A stretch of DNA of 62,754 nt from CAZUCE01 sp964619265. GTDB taxonomy: Bacteria; Planctomycetota; UBA1135; GCA-002686595. The notes under the pieces are model-generated. The model searched no databases, was not told where the DNA came from, and was given only the letters and a program-made list of their open reading frames with translations. The position numbers and the translations under genes were made by a program. The stretch is from positions 1-62,754 of the forward strand of contig CAZUCE010000023.1 in NCBI GenBank assembly GCA_964619265.1. Reading direction: 5' to 3'. Numbering within the stretch: position 1 is the stretch's first letter; every line of letters starts with the position of its first letter. This document shows, in pieces, positions 9,960-19,271 of the stretch.

Positions 9960-11183
9960 ATGCAATCCCATCTGCTCGGGCTTAGCGCGATCCTGGCCCT
10001 TGCTCTGCCGAGTTCGGCAGCCACCCAGGAAATCGTCGAGTCCGCCCCCATCACCCAGGCCGAAGCCTCCCAAGCCGACCAAATTTCGTCGGCCATCGGG
10101 GAATTCAACGTGGCCTATACCGCTTATCGCGAAGCCTGGGGCGCCGCTACGACCAACCCGGAACGCAAACGCATCGCTCAAGAGCAACGTCCCGATGCCT
10201 CTGTCGTCGCCGAGACCCTGCTGTCCGCAGTGCAACTCGACCCGTCCACATCAAGCGCTGTCGAGGCCTTGAATTGGATCATCATCAAGGTTCCCCGCAG
10301 TCCGATCCAGTCGGATGCGCTCGGCCAGCTTGCCGAGCACCACGCAGGTGCGAGTGTTGCCCGCGATTTGCTGAAGCGAATCGCCTACCGGAGTGACTTA
10401 GCCTCCGAGAGTTTCGCTCAGGCCGTGCTCGCCGCGGCAACCGAACCCGCTCACCAAGCGGCCGCCCACCTGACCCTCGGGAGGATTCTCAACACGCGCT
10501 GGAAACTGGCCAAAAATCTCGCGGCCAGCGGAGGGGATACAACGGGCATCTACCTAGGCGGGATAGAGCCCGAGTTGCTTGAGAACCTCAAAGGTCTCGA
10601 CGCCGCGGGTATCGCGGGCGTTCGAACCAAGGCCCTGGCTTGCTTTGACACGATTGTCGACATGCCGGAACTCGCTGCAGCCAGCAACTCTCACGGGACC
10701 TTTGGTGAACAAGCTGCACCAGTCCTGTTCGAGGCACGCTTCCTCTCCGTGGGCCAGGTGGCACCCAACATCGAGGGCCATGACTCGACCGGGGTCGCCT
10801 TTGATCTCTCCGGCTACCGCGGCCAAGTCGTCCTCTTGGACTTCTGGGGCGATTGGTGAGGCCCCTGCCGGGATATGTACCCCCACGAGCGGTCGCTCGT
10901 GGAAACTTACGCGAACCGTCCCTTCTCCATCGTCGGCGTCAACTCCGATTCGAAGGAGACCTTGGTAAAGGTCGAGGGTGACGGGACCATTCTGTGGCGC
11001 AGCTTCTGGGACGGCGGAGACACCGGCGGCCCCATCGCCAGCTCTTGGAACGTCTACAGCTGGCCGACGCTTTACGTCCTCGACCACAAGGGCGTGATCC
11101 GCTTCAAGGGTGTACGAGGCGAGGAACTCGACGCCGCCCTCAAGCTCTTGGTCGCAGAGGCCGAGGCCGCCACCTCCAAGTAG
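9960..11183 (+). CDS. TlpA/thioredoxin-like selenoprotein (Sec at codon 300, in-frame TGA 10857-10859)
   Basis: Read through the TGA at 10857, this is one 407-residue protein. Residues 1-22 are a signal peptide (LLGLSAILALALPSSAA). Residues about 30-250 are a helical region. From about 265 there is a redoxin/TlpA domain: GQVAPNIEGHDSTG, VVLLDFWGDW, then U-G-P-C (Sec300, Cys303) where the family has CGPC, continuing RDMYPHERSLVETY, FSIVGVNSD and the cis-Pro segment YSWPTLYVLD. The frame is exact on both sides of the TGA, and neither half is a complete thioredoxin fold alone. A hairpin of the bacterial SECIS type follows the TGA (separate entry). Predicted role: extracytoplasmic thiol-disulfide or peroxide chemistry. 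The ATG at 9960 is chosen because the signal peptide starts there. Confidence 0.88.
10883..10902 (+). promoter_or_regulatory. bacterial SECIS-like hairpin for the TlpA-like selenoprotein
   Basis: Perfect 8-bp stem CCACGAGC/GCTCGTGG closing a GGTC tetraloop (10891-10894). The loop begins 31 nt after the TGA, inside the 16-37 nt window described for bacterial SECIS elements, and carries G at its first two positions. The E. coli fdhF element also has a GGUC apical loop. Confidence 0.8.
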
Positions 11184-11859
11184 GCCGGCACGCCTGCGGG
11201 AGCCGGGCCCCGGCCCACACGGAACGCACCAGCCTGGAGGGCTGGTGCGCGATGCGCATGGAGGCCAGGTCTGGGCTCCATCTGGATCCTCGCACTGCCC
11301 GGGTGCCCCCGAAGCCGTGCGCCCCGTCCCTAGGCTCGCGCGGCCTCCAGCCGTTGCGCACCCCGAGGCCTGGGGTTACCCCTAGGCCCTCGTTGGACTG
11401 GGTCCTCGGCATCCAACTGGGCAGCCCTCCGGTGCCAGCCGCCGCCGGAGTCCAGGCCCGCTCATACCGCGATATCCGGTTGATCGAGGGTGCCAGGTCA
11501 CCCTGATGGCGGCGGAGAGGCTTCCCGCTCCCCCAGCTAGTCTTCGAGGGCTCGGGCCCTGCAAGCCTCCCCCTAAGCCCCTGCAGCACTGGAGCTTAAA
11601 CAGTGCGGATGGCACCGCGGGTGGACACTGCAACAGCCGTCCTGCTGTTTGGCTGCTGTTGGAGCTTGGGTGTCCGGAAGCTCAAGGGGCGCGAGCGCTT
11701 CGGCCCCCGGCCCACCGCCTGCGAGCAACGAACAAAGCACCTGGTATTAACCCGGGGCGCGCCCGGTCCCCCCAGGCCTACCTGGCCTTGATCAGAATTT
11801 GGAACCGGGCTCAATGTCCAGGCCTCGGGCAGACGAAGGGCCTCTAGTTGGTGCCATTC
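11184..11859. other. intergenic stretch before the pilin operon
   Basis: About 675 bases. Apart from the inverted repeat at 11225-11249 no gene or RNA was recognised. The promoter for the pilin operon should lie near its right end. Confidence 0.4.
11225..11249 (+). terminator. 10-bp inverted repeat 3' of the selenoprotein gene
   Basis: CGCACCAGCC and GGCTGGTGCG pair perfectly around the loop TGGAG, 41 bases after the stop codon. There is no T-run after it, so it may be a factor-assisted terminator or a 3'-end stabiliser. Confidence 0.4.
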
Positions 11860-12450
11860 ATGACATCGCCTCCTGCCCACCTTCTCTCCGGCCGCGCACA
11901 GCTGCCGAGCCTCCGCAACAGGAAGGGTTTTTCCCTCCTGGAGGTCTTGCTGTCGCTGTCCATTCTGACGATTTCGGCCGTCGGATTGGCCGGGTTCATC
12001 GACTCCGCCTCCCAGGCTCGGCGGTCCGCCCAAAGCAACCGGGTCGCCCGGGACCAACTGGGGATCGGGCACGAGCGCTTGAGCGGCCTCCCCTTCGAGG
12101 AGGTCTTCGCGCGATACAACGGGACAACCGCTGACGACCCTGGAAGCGGGAACTCGCCGGGCTCCGAGATCGCCATCTCCACCAACTCGTTCGGCTGGAC
12201 TTCCGGCGCTGGCGCACCGCCGGTGTTGATCGCCGAATTTCCGGCGACGTCCGCGGCTCCGGGCGTCTTGCGTGAGGACTTGATCCTGCCCAAGCTCGGA
12301 ATGCCGCGGGACTTGAACCTCGATGGGGTGATCGACTCGGCCGATCACTCGGCCGACTATCAAGCCCTGCCGGTGCTGCTCACCGTTCGATGGTTCGAAC
12401 GCGGTGAGATGAGGCAACTGGAACGGCTGTATTTGCTCACGAGCCTCTGA
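11860..12450 (+). CDS. prepilin-type N-methylation protein, GspI/PilV-like
   Basis: 196 residues. The type III signal KGFSLLEVLLSLSILTISAVG places a prepilin peptidase site between Gly and Phe with the conserved Glu at +5, followed by the hydrophobic helix. The globular part has no recognised domain; residues near 155 read DLNLDGVIDSADHSADY, a dockerin-like calcium loop. First gene of a four-gene operon; its TGA overlaps the next ATG by one base. I use ATG 11860 rather than TTG 11848 because the leader before the prepilin site is already long. Likely a minor pseudopilin of a type II secretion or type IV pilus-like machine. Confidence 0.8.
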   Translation: MTSPPAHLLSGRAQLPSLRNRKGFSLLEVLLSLSILTISAVGLAGFIDSASQARRSAQSNRVARDQLGIGHERLSGLPFEEVFARYNGTTADDPGSGNSPGSEIAISTNSFGWTSGAGAPPVLIAEFPATSAAPGVLREDLILPKLGMPRDLNLDGVIDSADHSADYQALPVLLTVRWFERGEMRQLERLYLLTSL

Positions 12451-13097
12451 TGCTGAAAACTCCCCACGTCGGCCGGGAAGGCTTTTCGCTCTTTGAGGTA
12501 CTCATCAGCATCACGCTGGTCGCGAGCCTTTTGACGGCGGTTTTTCGTCTCGCGAATTCCTCTCAGCAAATCGCCGATTCCTCGGCCAAGCTCTCCGAGA
12601 TTCAAAGCGACCTGTCGGTCGCCTTGGAGCGAATCCAATTGGTGGTTCGCCCTGCCGGGCGCAGCACGATCACCCCCGCCAACCCCAGTGGGGCTTCTCA
12701 AGTGTCGTTCCAGGAAGCCATCGGGTTCGCCAACGACGCTGTCCAATTCGGCGAGACCATGCAATTAGTCCTTCGCCCGGAGGAAGCTGATCCCGTCGAC
12801 GGAATCGACAACGATGGGGACGGACGAGTCGACGAGGGCGAGTTGGTCTACATCCAGGGCCTTGGAACCTCAGCAGAGAAGCAACAGGTCCTCTGCAAGG
12901 GAGTTTCTCGCCTGGCCCAGGGGGAGCTCCCCAATGGTTCCGATGACAACCAAAACGGGCTCTTGGACGAGCCCGGTTTTTCGATCGAACAAGAGGGTGA
13001 GGTGTTGATCTTTCGCCTGACGCTGGAAGTCGTAACAGACGAGGGCATTCTCCTGCAACAGACGCGGGAGACAGCGATTCGCCCAAGAAATCCATAG
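12450..13097 (+). CDS. prepilin-type N-methylation protein, GspJ/PilW-like
   Basis: 215 residues. The type III signal REGFSLFEVLISITLVASLLTAVFRLANSSQ marks a second pseudopilin with Glu at +5. About residues 115-135 contain VDGIDNDGDGRVDEGE and further on GSDDNQNGLLDEPG, Asp-rich loops like thrombospondin type 3 or EF-hand-like calcium sites. The start overlaps the stop of the preceding gene (TGATG), so the two are probably translationally coupled. Predicted minor pseudopilin; the calcium loops suggest metal-dependent folding outside the membrane (inference). Confidence 0.8.
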   Translation: MLKTPHVGREGFSLFEVLISITLVASLLTAVFRLANSSQQIADSSAKLSEIQSDLSVALERIQLVVRPAGRSTITPANPSGASQVSFQEAIGFANDAVQFGETMQLVLRPEEADPVDGIDNDGDGRVDEGELVYIQGLGTSAEKQQVLCKGVSRLAQGELPNGSDDNQNGLLDEPGFSIEQEGEVLIFRLTLEVVTDEGILLQQTRETAIRPRNP

Positions 13098-13110
13098 CAA
13101 GAAGGGGGCC

Positions 13111-14370
13111 ATGAAGACAAAAAGAAAGAAATCACGCCAGGGGGGGTTCGTGCTGCTGGCATCGGCCTTGGTCGTGGCACTGCTGCTGACCGGCATCGGC
13201 ATGACCTTGTTCATCCGAGACACGTCCGAGGCCGTGGTGGAGTACCGCTCCAATGCCAACCGTGTTGCGCTGCAAATCGCAGAAAACGCACTCAACGAAG
13301 CTGCGACTCGGTTCGCCGCCGGGCTCGACCCCGATATGGGGTCCGAGCAAAGCCCGATCGATTCGGGCTCCGGCGCCTTCTGGGTCGAGTCCAGGGCGCT
13401 CGATGCAAACACGGTTTCCATCGTGGCGACCGCGCAAACCCAAGGCGACCCGGTCCTCTTGGAGCGGATCATCCGCAGTGGCGCCACGGGCTCTCCTATG
13501 ATCGGCCCCTACGGGATCTTCGCCAGGGATTTCCTGCTGATCCGCGACAACGGCACCATCGACAGCTACGACCCGGATGCGGGGTACAACCCCTCGGACG
13601 CTTCCGACGCCAGCGTCGGAGCCAACGCTGACATCACCTTGACGGGCGGATCGACGGTCAAGGGAAGTGTCTCGTCGACCGGGAACATCATGACGTCCAA
13701 CGGGGCGAGCATCTCGGGGAGCATCGAGCAGGGCGCCGCCGCGTTCACAGTGCCTGAACTGCCCGATCCCCCCGTGGGCACATCTTCCGGTATCTACCAC
13801 GTGCCCTATGGAAGCGCCTACCTGCCCCCGGACACCTACCATTTCGACCACTTCGAACTCCAGGGAGGATCCCGGGTCACCATCGAAGGGCCTGCCACGG
13901 TCGTCGTGGACGACGTGTGGGTGGCCGGGGGCGCGCAACTTACCCTGGACACGAGCAACGGACCGGTGATCTTCCACGTCGGCGGACAATTCAAGGTCGA
14001 CAACGGGACTCAAGTCAAAAACAGTTCCGGCGACCCTGAAGATGCTCGGTTCTTCATCAGCACCAACAACTCGGTCACCGGAGAATCCGTGGTCTATGGC
14101 GGTGGTGCCATTTTCGAGGGGTTCTTGTTTGCACCGAACAGCGACCTGGAGGTCGCCAACAACACCAACTTCTTCGGAGCCATCGTGGCCAAGAGCTTGA
14201 CCTTGGCCGGCGGATCGCATCTCCACCACGACGTGACGCTGAGCGAACTGCAAACAGAAGGCGGCCAGGTCGCCACCGAGGGCCTTCTGTGGCGCCAACT
14301 CTCCAAGTCGGAGAAGGAAGCGCTGGACAATGGAACCCATGCCGTCGACGACCGCGAGGCGATTCAGTGA
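13111..14370 (+). CDS. PilX-like pilus assembly protein with a beta-helical C-terminus
   Basis: 419 residues. The N-terminus RQGGFVLLASALVVALLLTGIGMTLFIRDTSEAV is the PilX-type hydrophobic helix followed by the usual stretch with AENALNEAATRF. Residues about 150-390 are rich in short Gly/Ser/Asn/Val repeats (NADITLTGGSTVKGSVSSTGNI, SNGASISGS), as in parallel beta-helices of the surface-associated DUF7305 type. A GGGGCC stretch precedes the ATG at 13111. The TGA overlaps the GTG start of the next gene. Third gene of the operon. Probably an envelope-associated pilus accessory component. Confidence 0.75.
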   Translation: MKTKRKKSRQGGFVLLASALVVALLLTGIGMTLFIRDTSEAVVEYRSNANRVALQIAENALNEAATRFAAGLDPDMGSEQSPIDSGSGAFWVESRALDANTVSIVATAQTQGDPVLLERIIRSGATGSPMIGPYGIFARDFLLIRDNGTIDSYDPDAGYNPSDASDASVGANADITLTGGSTVKGSVSSTGNIMTSNGASISGSIEQGAAAFTVPELPDPPVGTSSGIYHVPYGSAYLPPDTYHFDHFELQGGSRVTIEGPATVVVDDVWVAGGAQLTLDTSNGPVIFHVGGQFKVDNGTQVKNSSGDPEDARFFISTNNSVTGESVVYGGGAIFEGFLFAPNSDLEVANNTNFFGAIVAKSLTLAGGSHLHHDVTLSELQTEGGQVATEGLLWRQLSKSEKEALDNGTHAVDDREAIQ

Positions 14371-15710
14371 GACTTCGCGGCGCCCGAGTTCGATCCCAAC
14401 GCTTCGGCCCAGGAGCCTGGTTCGCGCCGCTCCTGTTGGCCTGTGGGCTGGTATCCGCTCGTGCGCCGCAGGTCGGCATCGACCAAGAACTTGACACTCA
14501 ACAGGCTCAGGCGATTCTGATTCGTCAACTGCAGGCGCCGGACAGCGGGGTTGCTCGCACACTGCGAGAGCTGGGCGAACCCGGCAGACAGGCCGCGTTC
14601 GAGATCCTGCTTTCGTCCCAAATCACCGATTTGGAGGACCAACTGCGCTGGCTCACCCACGAGGAGAGACAGAGCTTGCTGGCCGCCTTGGCTGAGCAGC
14701 CCGGGGCCGTCCGGCCATTGCTGGAGCGTCAGGTTCAGACCGGCGCTTCCGAAGAGGCCAGAGTCCTAGCCCTCACCATCCTGCGCCCCACGGCCGGGCC
14801 GAAGGACCTGGACCTGCTGTCCTCCCTTGCGGCCGCCGAGATGGAACCGACGCCTTGGCTGTGCCACGAATTCCACCTGACCCTGTGCTCGGCTCTCGGC
14901 CGGAGGGACATCTCGCTCTTTCCGGTCGAGTCCTATTGGGCCAGATGGTCGCGGCACCTGCGCGCTGCTGCGTGCAAGTCCTTCAAGGAACTAGGCCCCG
15001 CTGAATCCGCCAAAACGGCCGTGTCCCTCCTGTCGCGCCACGGCCGAGCGGATTCGGATCTGTTGTTGGACCTGCTCGAGGATGCAGGGCATCGGCAACC
15101 CATGCGCCTTGCGGCGGAGCACGGACAGGACTTGATTGCGTTGCTCGACGACGAGAACCTCAGTCTTCCCGCCTGCCGGGTGCTGGGGGTGTTTCAGGTC
15201 GAAGGAGCTACCCCCGTGCTGATTGAGCGACTGCGGTCCGATCGGGCTGAACCGAGGGAAACGGACGAAGAACTTTTTCGATGCCTACGATCGATCACGG
15301 ACCTCACGCTTCCATCCGATACCCAGCGCTGGATCACTTGGTACGAGCAGGAGTTGGAATGGACCCAAGGCCGGAGGCCGAACCTGTTGAGGAAACTCGA
15401 CTTTGAATTTGGCTCCAAACAAGTAGAAGCCCTGCGGGAACTCGCCGATCACCGCCTCGGCCGCGACGAGGTCGCCTCGATCTTGGAAGCCAAGCTCGAC
15501 TCGAACCACCCCGAGGCCACGATGGCCATCTTGCAGGGGTTGGGCCGCATGAAGTGCGCGTCCTCGGTGGCCCCAGTGAGCGAATTGCTAAACAACCCCA
15601 CCCTGGCTACTTCGGCGAGGGAAACCCTGCAGCAGATCACCGGCCGGGATCTGGGTCCCGACCAGCAGGTTTGGCTGGCTTCCGGACTCGCTCTGGAGCC
15701 TGTCGAGTAA
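14367..15710 (+). CDS. HEAT-repeat-like secreted protein
   Basis: 447 residues from GTG 14367, which overlaps the upstream TGA as GTGA. This start puts a signal peptide (RFGPGAWFAPLLLACGLVSARA) at the N-terminus, whereas the longer ATG-initiated frame starting at 14289 would bury it. The rest is all-helical with repeats of the HEAT/armadillo type (for example VRPLLERQVQTGASEEARVLALTIL, ASILEAKLDSNHPEATMAILQGLG, VAPVSELLNNPTLATSARETLQQITG). Fourth and last gene of the pilin operon. HEAT repeats normally mediate protein contacts, so a scaffold in the same envelope machine is likely. Confidence 0.75.
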   Translation: MRLRGARVRSQRFGPGAWFAPLLLACGLVSARAPQVGIDQELDTQQAQAILIRQLQAPDSGVARTLRELGEPGRQAAFEILLSSQITDLEDQLRWLTHEERQSLLAALAEQPGAVRPLLERQVQTGASEEARVLALTILRPTAGPKDLDLLSSLAAAEMEPTPWLCHEFHLTLCSALGRRDISLFPVESYWARWSRHLRAAACKSFKELGPAESAKTAVSLLSRHGRADSDLLLDLLEDAGHRQPMRLAAEHGQDLIALLDDENLSLPACRVLGVFQVEGATPVLIERLRSDRAEPRETDEELFRCLRSITDLTLPSDTQRWITWYEQELEWTQGRRPNLLRKLDFEFGSKQVEALRELADHRLGRDEVASILEAKLDSNHPEATMAILQGLGRMKCASSVAPVSELLNNPTLATSARETLQQITGRDLGPDQQVWLASGLALEPVE

Positions 15711-15736
15711 CTCCTGCCCTTCGGCATTCCTTAAGG

Positions 15737-16210
15737 CTAGTGCTTCCGTGCAGCCGCCCAACCGATCCAGAGCAGAAGGCCTCCGAAGAGTACGAGAACG
15801 CCGGCTGCCGCTAGAAGTCCCAAGGACCGGCTAGTCTGGCCGGTCTCTAGCGTTGCTTGCTGAGGGGACTGCGGATCGTAGAACACCGTGAGTGGCTCCC
15901 CTTTTGCCATGCGTCCAAGAGCACCCCAGCGGCCTGGACCCGTGCCGCTCCCGTGAGCACCAAAGCGGATGCGGCTGTTCTGGTAGCTCTCCCCGTCCAC
16001 TGAGTAGCGGTATTGAATCTCCGCGCTCGTTGTTCGCTTCGTTCCGCTACCGGCGGTGACAAACCCAGATTCGAGCACGGAGCCCTCGACGGAAGGCCAA
16101 GTGAGACTGGCTGCTCCCATGCGACGTTCCCATAGCGCATGCTCTGCCATCTTCCAGGCTCCAAGGAAGAGACCGAACGCGACGAGCGCCGAGGCGAGAA
16201 CTTTGACCAT
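15737..16210 (-). CDS. DUF3592-like membrane protein
   Basis: 157 residues from ATG 16210. A first hydrophobic span (VKVLASALVAFGLFLGAWKMAEHALW) and a last one (LGLLAAAGVLVLFGGLLLWIGWAA) flank a soluble beta-rich segment with SVEGSVLESG, AEIQYRYSVDGESYQNSRIRFG and GEPLTVFYDPQSPQQATLE. This is the DUF3592 pattern (G.v..s ... Y.Y.v.G..y.g ... v.v.ydP.nP..s.l). The longer frame from 16366 has an implausible basic, Pro-rich leader. It converges on the HEAT-protein gene with only 26 bases between them. No known biochemical role. Confidence 0.8.
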   Translation of the reverse strand: MVKVLASALVAFGLFLGAWKMAEHALWERRMGAASLTWPSVEGSVLESGFVTAGSGTKRTTSAEIQYRYSVDGESYQNSRIRFGAHGSGTGPGRWGALGRMAKGEPLTVFYDPQSPQQATLETGQTSRSLGLLAAAGVLVLFGGLLLWIGWAAARKH

Positions 16211-16509
16211 GTCGTGTCTTCCTGGGCTGGGACGAGATTCCGGTTCACTTGGAACCAAGGATGACTCAGCAGATCCTCCTGCGAACTGCCGCCCCGCGGT
16301 GGCGGAGGGCCTGCGGGGCGAACAGTGAAAACGACTTGGGAGCCTAGAATCAACGAGCACTTCCAAGAAGCCGCAAGCAAACGGAACGAATCTCGCACCT
16401 CGCCAAGCTGGGCTCCAGGGCCGTTCGGGCGCGCCCGGGATGCTAGCGATGGTCGACCGACGACCGACGGGAGGGCGTGACCCGGTCCGCTACCCGTCCG
16501 GCCCGGTGC

Positions 16510-17838
16510 CTAGAGACCCTCGTGCGCGTCCCGGGCGAAGCACATCGGCACGCCCGGCGCCGCGGAGCTCTGTTTGCCTTCTGGGGCGCGGGCCTTTCCT
16601 GTGCCGGCTAGCCAGCCGCTCGCAAACGCCCATTGCAAGTTGAAGCCGCCACAGGGGCCGTCGAGGTCGAGCACCTCACCACACAGGTACAAGCCCGGCT
16701 GCAGCTTGCTCTCGAGGGTACCGGGGTCCACTTCCTTTAGCTTCACGCCGCCGCGGGTCACAAAGGCACCGTCATAGCCGGTGTGGTCGGTGATCGTGAG
16801 CGGGGTCCGCACAAGGATCTCGATCAGGGATTCGCGCTGACCACCGGAGAGTCGCTGAAAGAGCATGGCTCCGTCGACGCCCGCCAACTCGCACAGGACC
16901 TCGCCGACTTCGCGTGGCAGAAACGGCTCGAGCAGGTCGAGCGTCGGCCGCTGCGCGCCGGAACGCCACATCTGAAACGTCTGGCGCCAGTCCTCGTGGT
17001 TGCGGCCACGGCACAGATTGAGATGAATCGGGATCTCGCCCAGCCGTTCGAGCAGCGGAGAGATCTCGCGCGATAGATCGAGCACAACCGGTCCGCGGAT
17101 GCCGGACTTGGTGAAGATCAGGTCGCCGATGCGCGCAACCTTGGCGTGTTTCCGGATCGCAACCTGGAGATGGGCCTTGCCGATCGTGTGTGCGGTCAAT
17201 CGTGCGGGCCAATCCTCAGCGGTGACCAGCGGAACGCCGGCTGGGTAGCGAGTCGCAACCTTGTGTCCGAAGCTCTCCGCAAAACCGTAGCCGCCGCCGG
17301 ACGCGCCAACCTTCGGGAGCGCCAAGCCACCGGTTGCCACAACGAGCTCCTTGGCAAGCGTAGGCCCGTTCTCGTGCCGGAGACAGAAGCCACTCCCGTC
17401 GTGCTCGGTCCGCTCGACGTGAGTGCTTGCGAGAATCGGAACGTTGAGTCGCTCTAGCTCGGAGACGAGCCCCGCTAGGACCGTCGAAGACTTGCGCGTC
17501 TCGGGCCAGACCCGAAAGCCATCGTGCACCACGGTCCGAACCCCGATGCCACCGAAGAACTCGCGGAGCAGAGGACCCCCGAGCTCGTCGAGCGCCGGCC
17601 CCATGAATCGTCCGTCGCGACCCACGCGCTCCATGAACTCGTCTTTGGACAGCGTGTTCGAAAGGTTGCAACGCTGGCCACCCGATGCGAGCAGCTTGCG
17701 GCCCAACGACGGAGAACGCTCCAAGAGCGCGACGCTCCGGCCAAGCCTCGCGGCGCGGATCGCCGCAACCATGCCCGACGCGCCTCCGCCGATCACGGCG
17801 ACGTCGAGCGGCCTGGCAGGTGCAGGGTTCGAATCCAT
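16510..17838 (-). CDS. NAD(P)/FAD-dependent oxidoreductase, BaiN/RdsA (HI0933-like) family
   Basis: 442 residues from ATG 17838. The dinucleotide-binding motif VIGGGASGMVAAIRAARLG begins at about residue 14. The family block LASGGQRCNLSN is present, then GFRVWPETRKSSTVL, ATGGLALPKVGASGGGYGFAESFGH, FTKSGIRGPVVLDLS, VTRGGVKLKEVDPGTLESKLQPGLYLCGEVLDLDGPCGGFNLQWAFASGWLAG. These match the HI0933/YhiN flavoprotein family along its length. Cytoplasmic FAD enzyme; physiological substrate not established for most members. The frame extends to 17991, but the upstream codons do not resemble family members. No obvious operon partners. Confidence 0.9.
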   Translation of the reverse strand: MDSNPAPARPLDVAVIGGGASGMVAAIRAARLGRSVALLERSPSLGRKLLASGGQRCNLSNTLSKDEFMERVGRDGRFMGPALDELGGPLLREFFGGIGVRTVVHDGFRVWPETRKSSTVLAGLVSELERLNVPILASTHVERTEHDGSGFCLRHENGPTLAKELVVATGGLALPKVGASGGGYGFAESFGHKVATRYPAGVPLVTAEDWPARLTAHTIGKAHLQVAIRKHAKVARIGDLIFTKSGIRGPVVLDLSREISPLLERLGEIPIHLNLCRGRNHEDWRQTFQMWRSGAQRPTLDLLEPFLPREVGEVLCELAGVDGAMLFQRLSGGQRESLIEILVRTPLTITDHTGYDGAFVTRGGVKLKEVDPGTLESKLQPGLYLCGEVLDLDGPCGGFNLQWAFASGWLAGTGKARAPEGKQSSAAPGVPMCFARDAHEGL

Positions 17839-18317
17839 CGGCGCCCAAGATACACCACAAATCCGGGGATCGGCATCGGTTGGGCACCGGGGCCACCCTC
17901 CCGAATGGCCCTCCCGAAGCACCTCCCGATCGGCGCTCGAGCTGAAGCAGAACAGGGCCTGCCACCCTGACCTTTGGTGCGATCCGCCCAAGCCTCGATC
18001 CAGGCCCTCGCGTCCTCGGGCGTGGCTGTCCTTGAACGCGTCTCCCGTCCACGCGAGCCCCGGCCCAGATCAAGAATTCTGCGGAAACCGGCCAGTCGCT
18101 GACTCCAGGCTTGGTGGGGACCTGCGCGTAGGATTGGCGCTCCGCGCACAACCTATTCCCCCATCGCCACCGAAGACCAAACGCACCCGCTTAGACGAAC
18201 TTTGTTGGAGCCGGGGGCGTCCGGTTGGGGCCTGCTTAGCGTAGAGCCCTCCTTCCGGCCCAACCTCCTTGGAGGATTGACTCTCTCCCCGCGGATCGGA
18301 TTCCAACTGTCGACGCC
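17839..18317. other. intergenic stretch between divergent genes
   Basis: About 480 bases. No recognisable gene. The string GGTTCGAATCC near 17827 looks like a tRNA T-loop but is the start of the flavoprotein gene read backwards. Confidence 0.4.
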
Positions 18318-19151
18318 ATGAGTGCCCCCGAAATCACGAAGACGGACATAGCGGCGTTCTACGACCGACTAAGCCCCCACTTTCGCTCCCTCTGGGGGCC
18401 ACACCTCCATGATGGCTACTACCGCACCGGCCGCGAGAGCAAGGAGGAAGCCCAGGAAGAGCTCGTCAGATTTCTTGCGGAGCAAGCCGAGCTAGAGCGT
18501 GATAGCCGAGTTCTCGACGTGGGATGCGGGATGGGCGCCACCTCCGTCGCCCTGGCCCGTGATCTGGGCTGCACGGTTACCGGCATCACCCTAAGCGAGG
18601 TTCAAGTCCAGATGGCTCAGGCCCTCTCTGAGGAACATGGAGTCGCGGACAAGGTGTCCTTTCGGCTCATGGACGCGGAGGCCATCGACTTGGAGGGAGA
18701 TCCCGTAGACGCCCTGTGGATGGTCGGCGTGCTAGGGCATCTCCCCCGCCAACAGGCTTTCGTTCGAGACTCTCCGCGACTCCTGCGCCCGGGGGGCAAG
18801 TTTATCCTCGGAGATTGGATGGTCAGCACAGATGCGACCGATGCCGAACGGGCAAAACTGGTTGAACCTGTGCGTGCCGGGATGCTCATGCCAACGATCT
18901 TCAGTTTGCCCGAAACTGCGCGGTGGTTTGGGGAGGCTGGCTACCGGATTCGCATCGAGCGCAATCTAACGGCTGAAACCCTGCGGACATGGGACCACGG
19001 AGTCTCGATCCTGAAAGCCAAGGCTGTGTGGGACCTGGCACGCGAGTTGGGCCCCGATGCCCTGGGCTTGCTCGCCGCCATCCGGGGCATGAAACGCGCC
19101 ATGCGATCTGGGAAGATCATCTATGGGGTCCTCATCGCCGAACGGCCCTAA
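18318..19151 (+). CDS. class I SAM-dependent methyltransferase
   Basis: 277 residues. Motif I is RVLDVGCGMGATSVALARDLGCTVTGIT (about residues 64-90); further hallmarks are VSFRLMDAEAIDL and the post-motif III LLRPGGKFILGDW. The N-terminal IAAFYDRLSPHFRSLWGPHLHDGYY with the helical C-terminal cap is like tocopherol/sterol and polyketide C- or O-methyltransferases. The ATG at 18318 is the only good start. It converges with the type III polyketide synthase 120 bases away. Methylation of the polyketide product, as in alkylresorcinol (SrsA/SrsB-like) pathways, is a reasonable inference. Confidence 0.88.
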   Translation: MSAPEITKTDIAAFYDRLSPHFRSLWGPHLHDGYYRTGRESKEEAQEELVRFLAEQAELERDSRVLDVGCGMGATSVALARDLGCTVTGITLSEVQVQMAQALSEEHGVADKVSFRLMDAEAIDLEGDPVDALWMVGVLGHLPRQQAFVRDSPRLLRPGGKFILGDWMVSTDATDAERAKLVEPVRAGMLMPTIFSLPETARWFGEAGYRIRIERNLTAETLRTWDHGVSILKAKAVWDLARELGPDALGLLAAIRGMKRAMRSGKIIYGVLIAERP

Positions 19152-19271
19152 CACCCGGTGACCCAGCACCCGGCGATCTAACTGCCGGTGACCAAATTCT
19201 CCGGAGACAGTCCCGAAGAGCATTCGGCTCGGCTTGTAGCCGGAGTCGAGGATTCCTCCACAGACTGCTAG

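Noticed and set aside
13132..14562. 476-codon minus-strand open frame
   Set aside because: Antisense to the PilX-like gene. Its residues have no domain signature, and the plus-strand gene has a clear signal helix and operon overlaps.
17825..17838. GGTTCGAATCC resembling a tRNA T-arm
   Set aside because: The flanking 5-base arms do not pair and no acceptor stem can be built; the bases encode the start of the flavoprotein on the minus strand.
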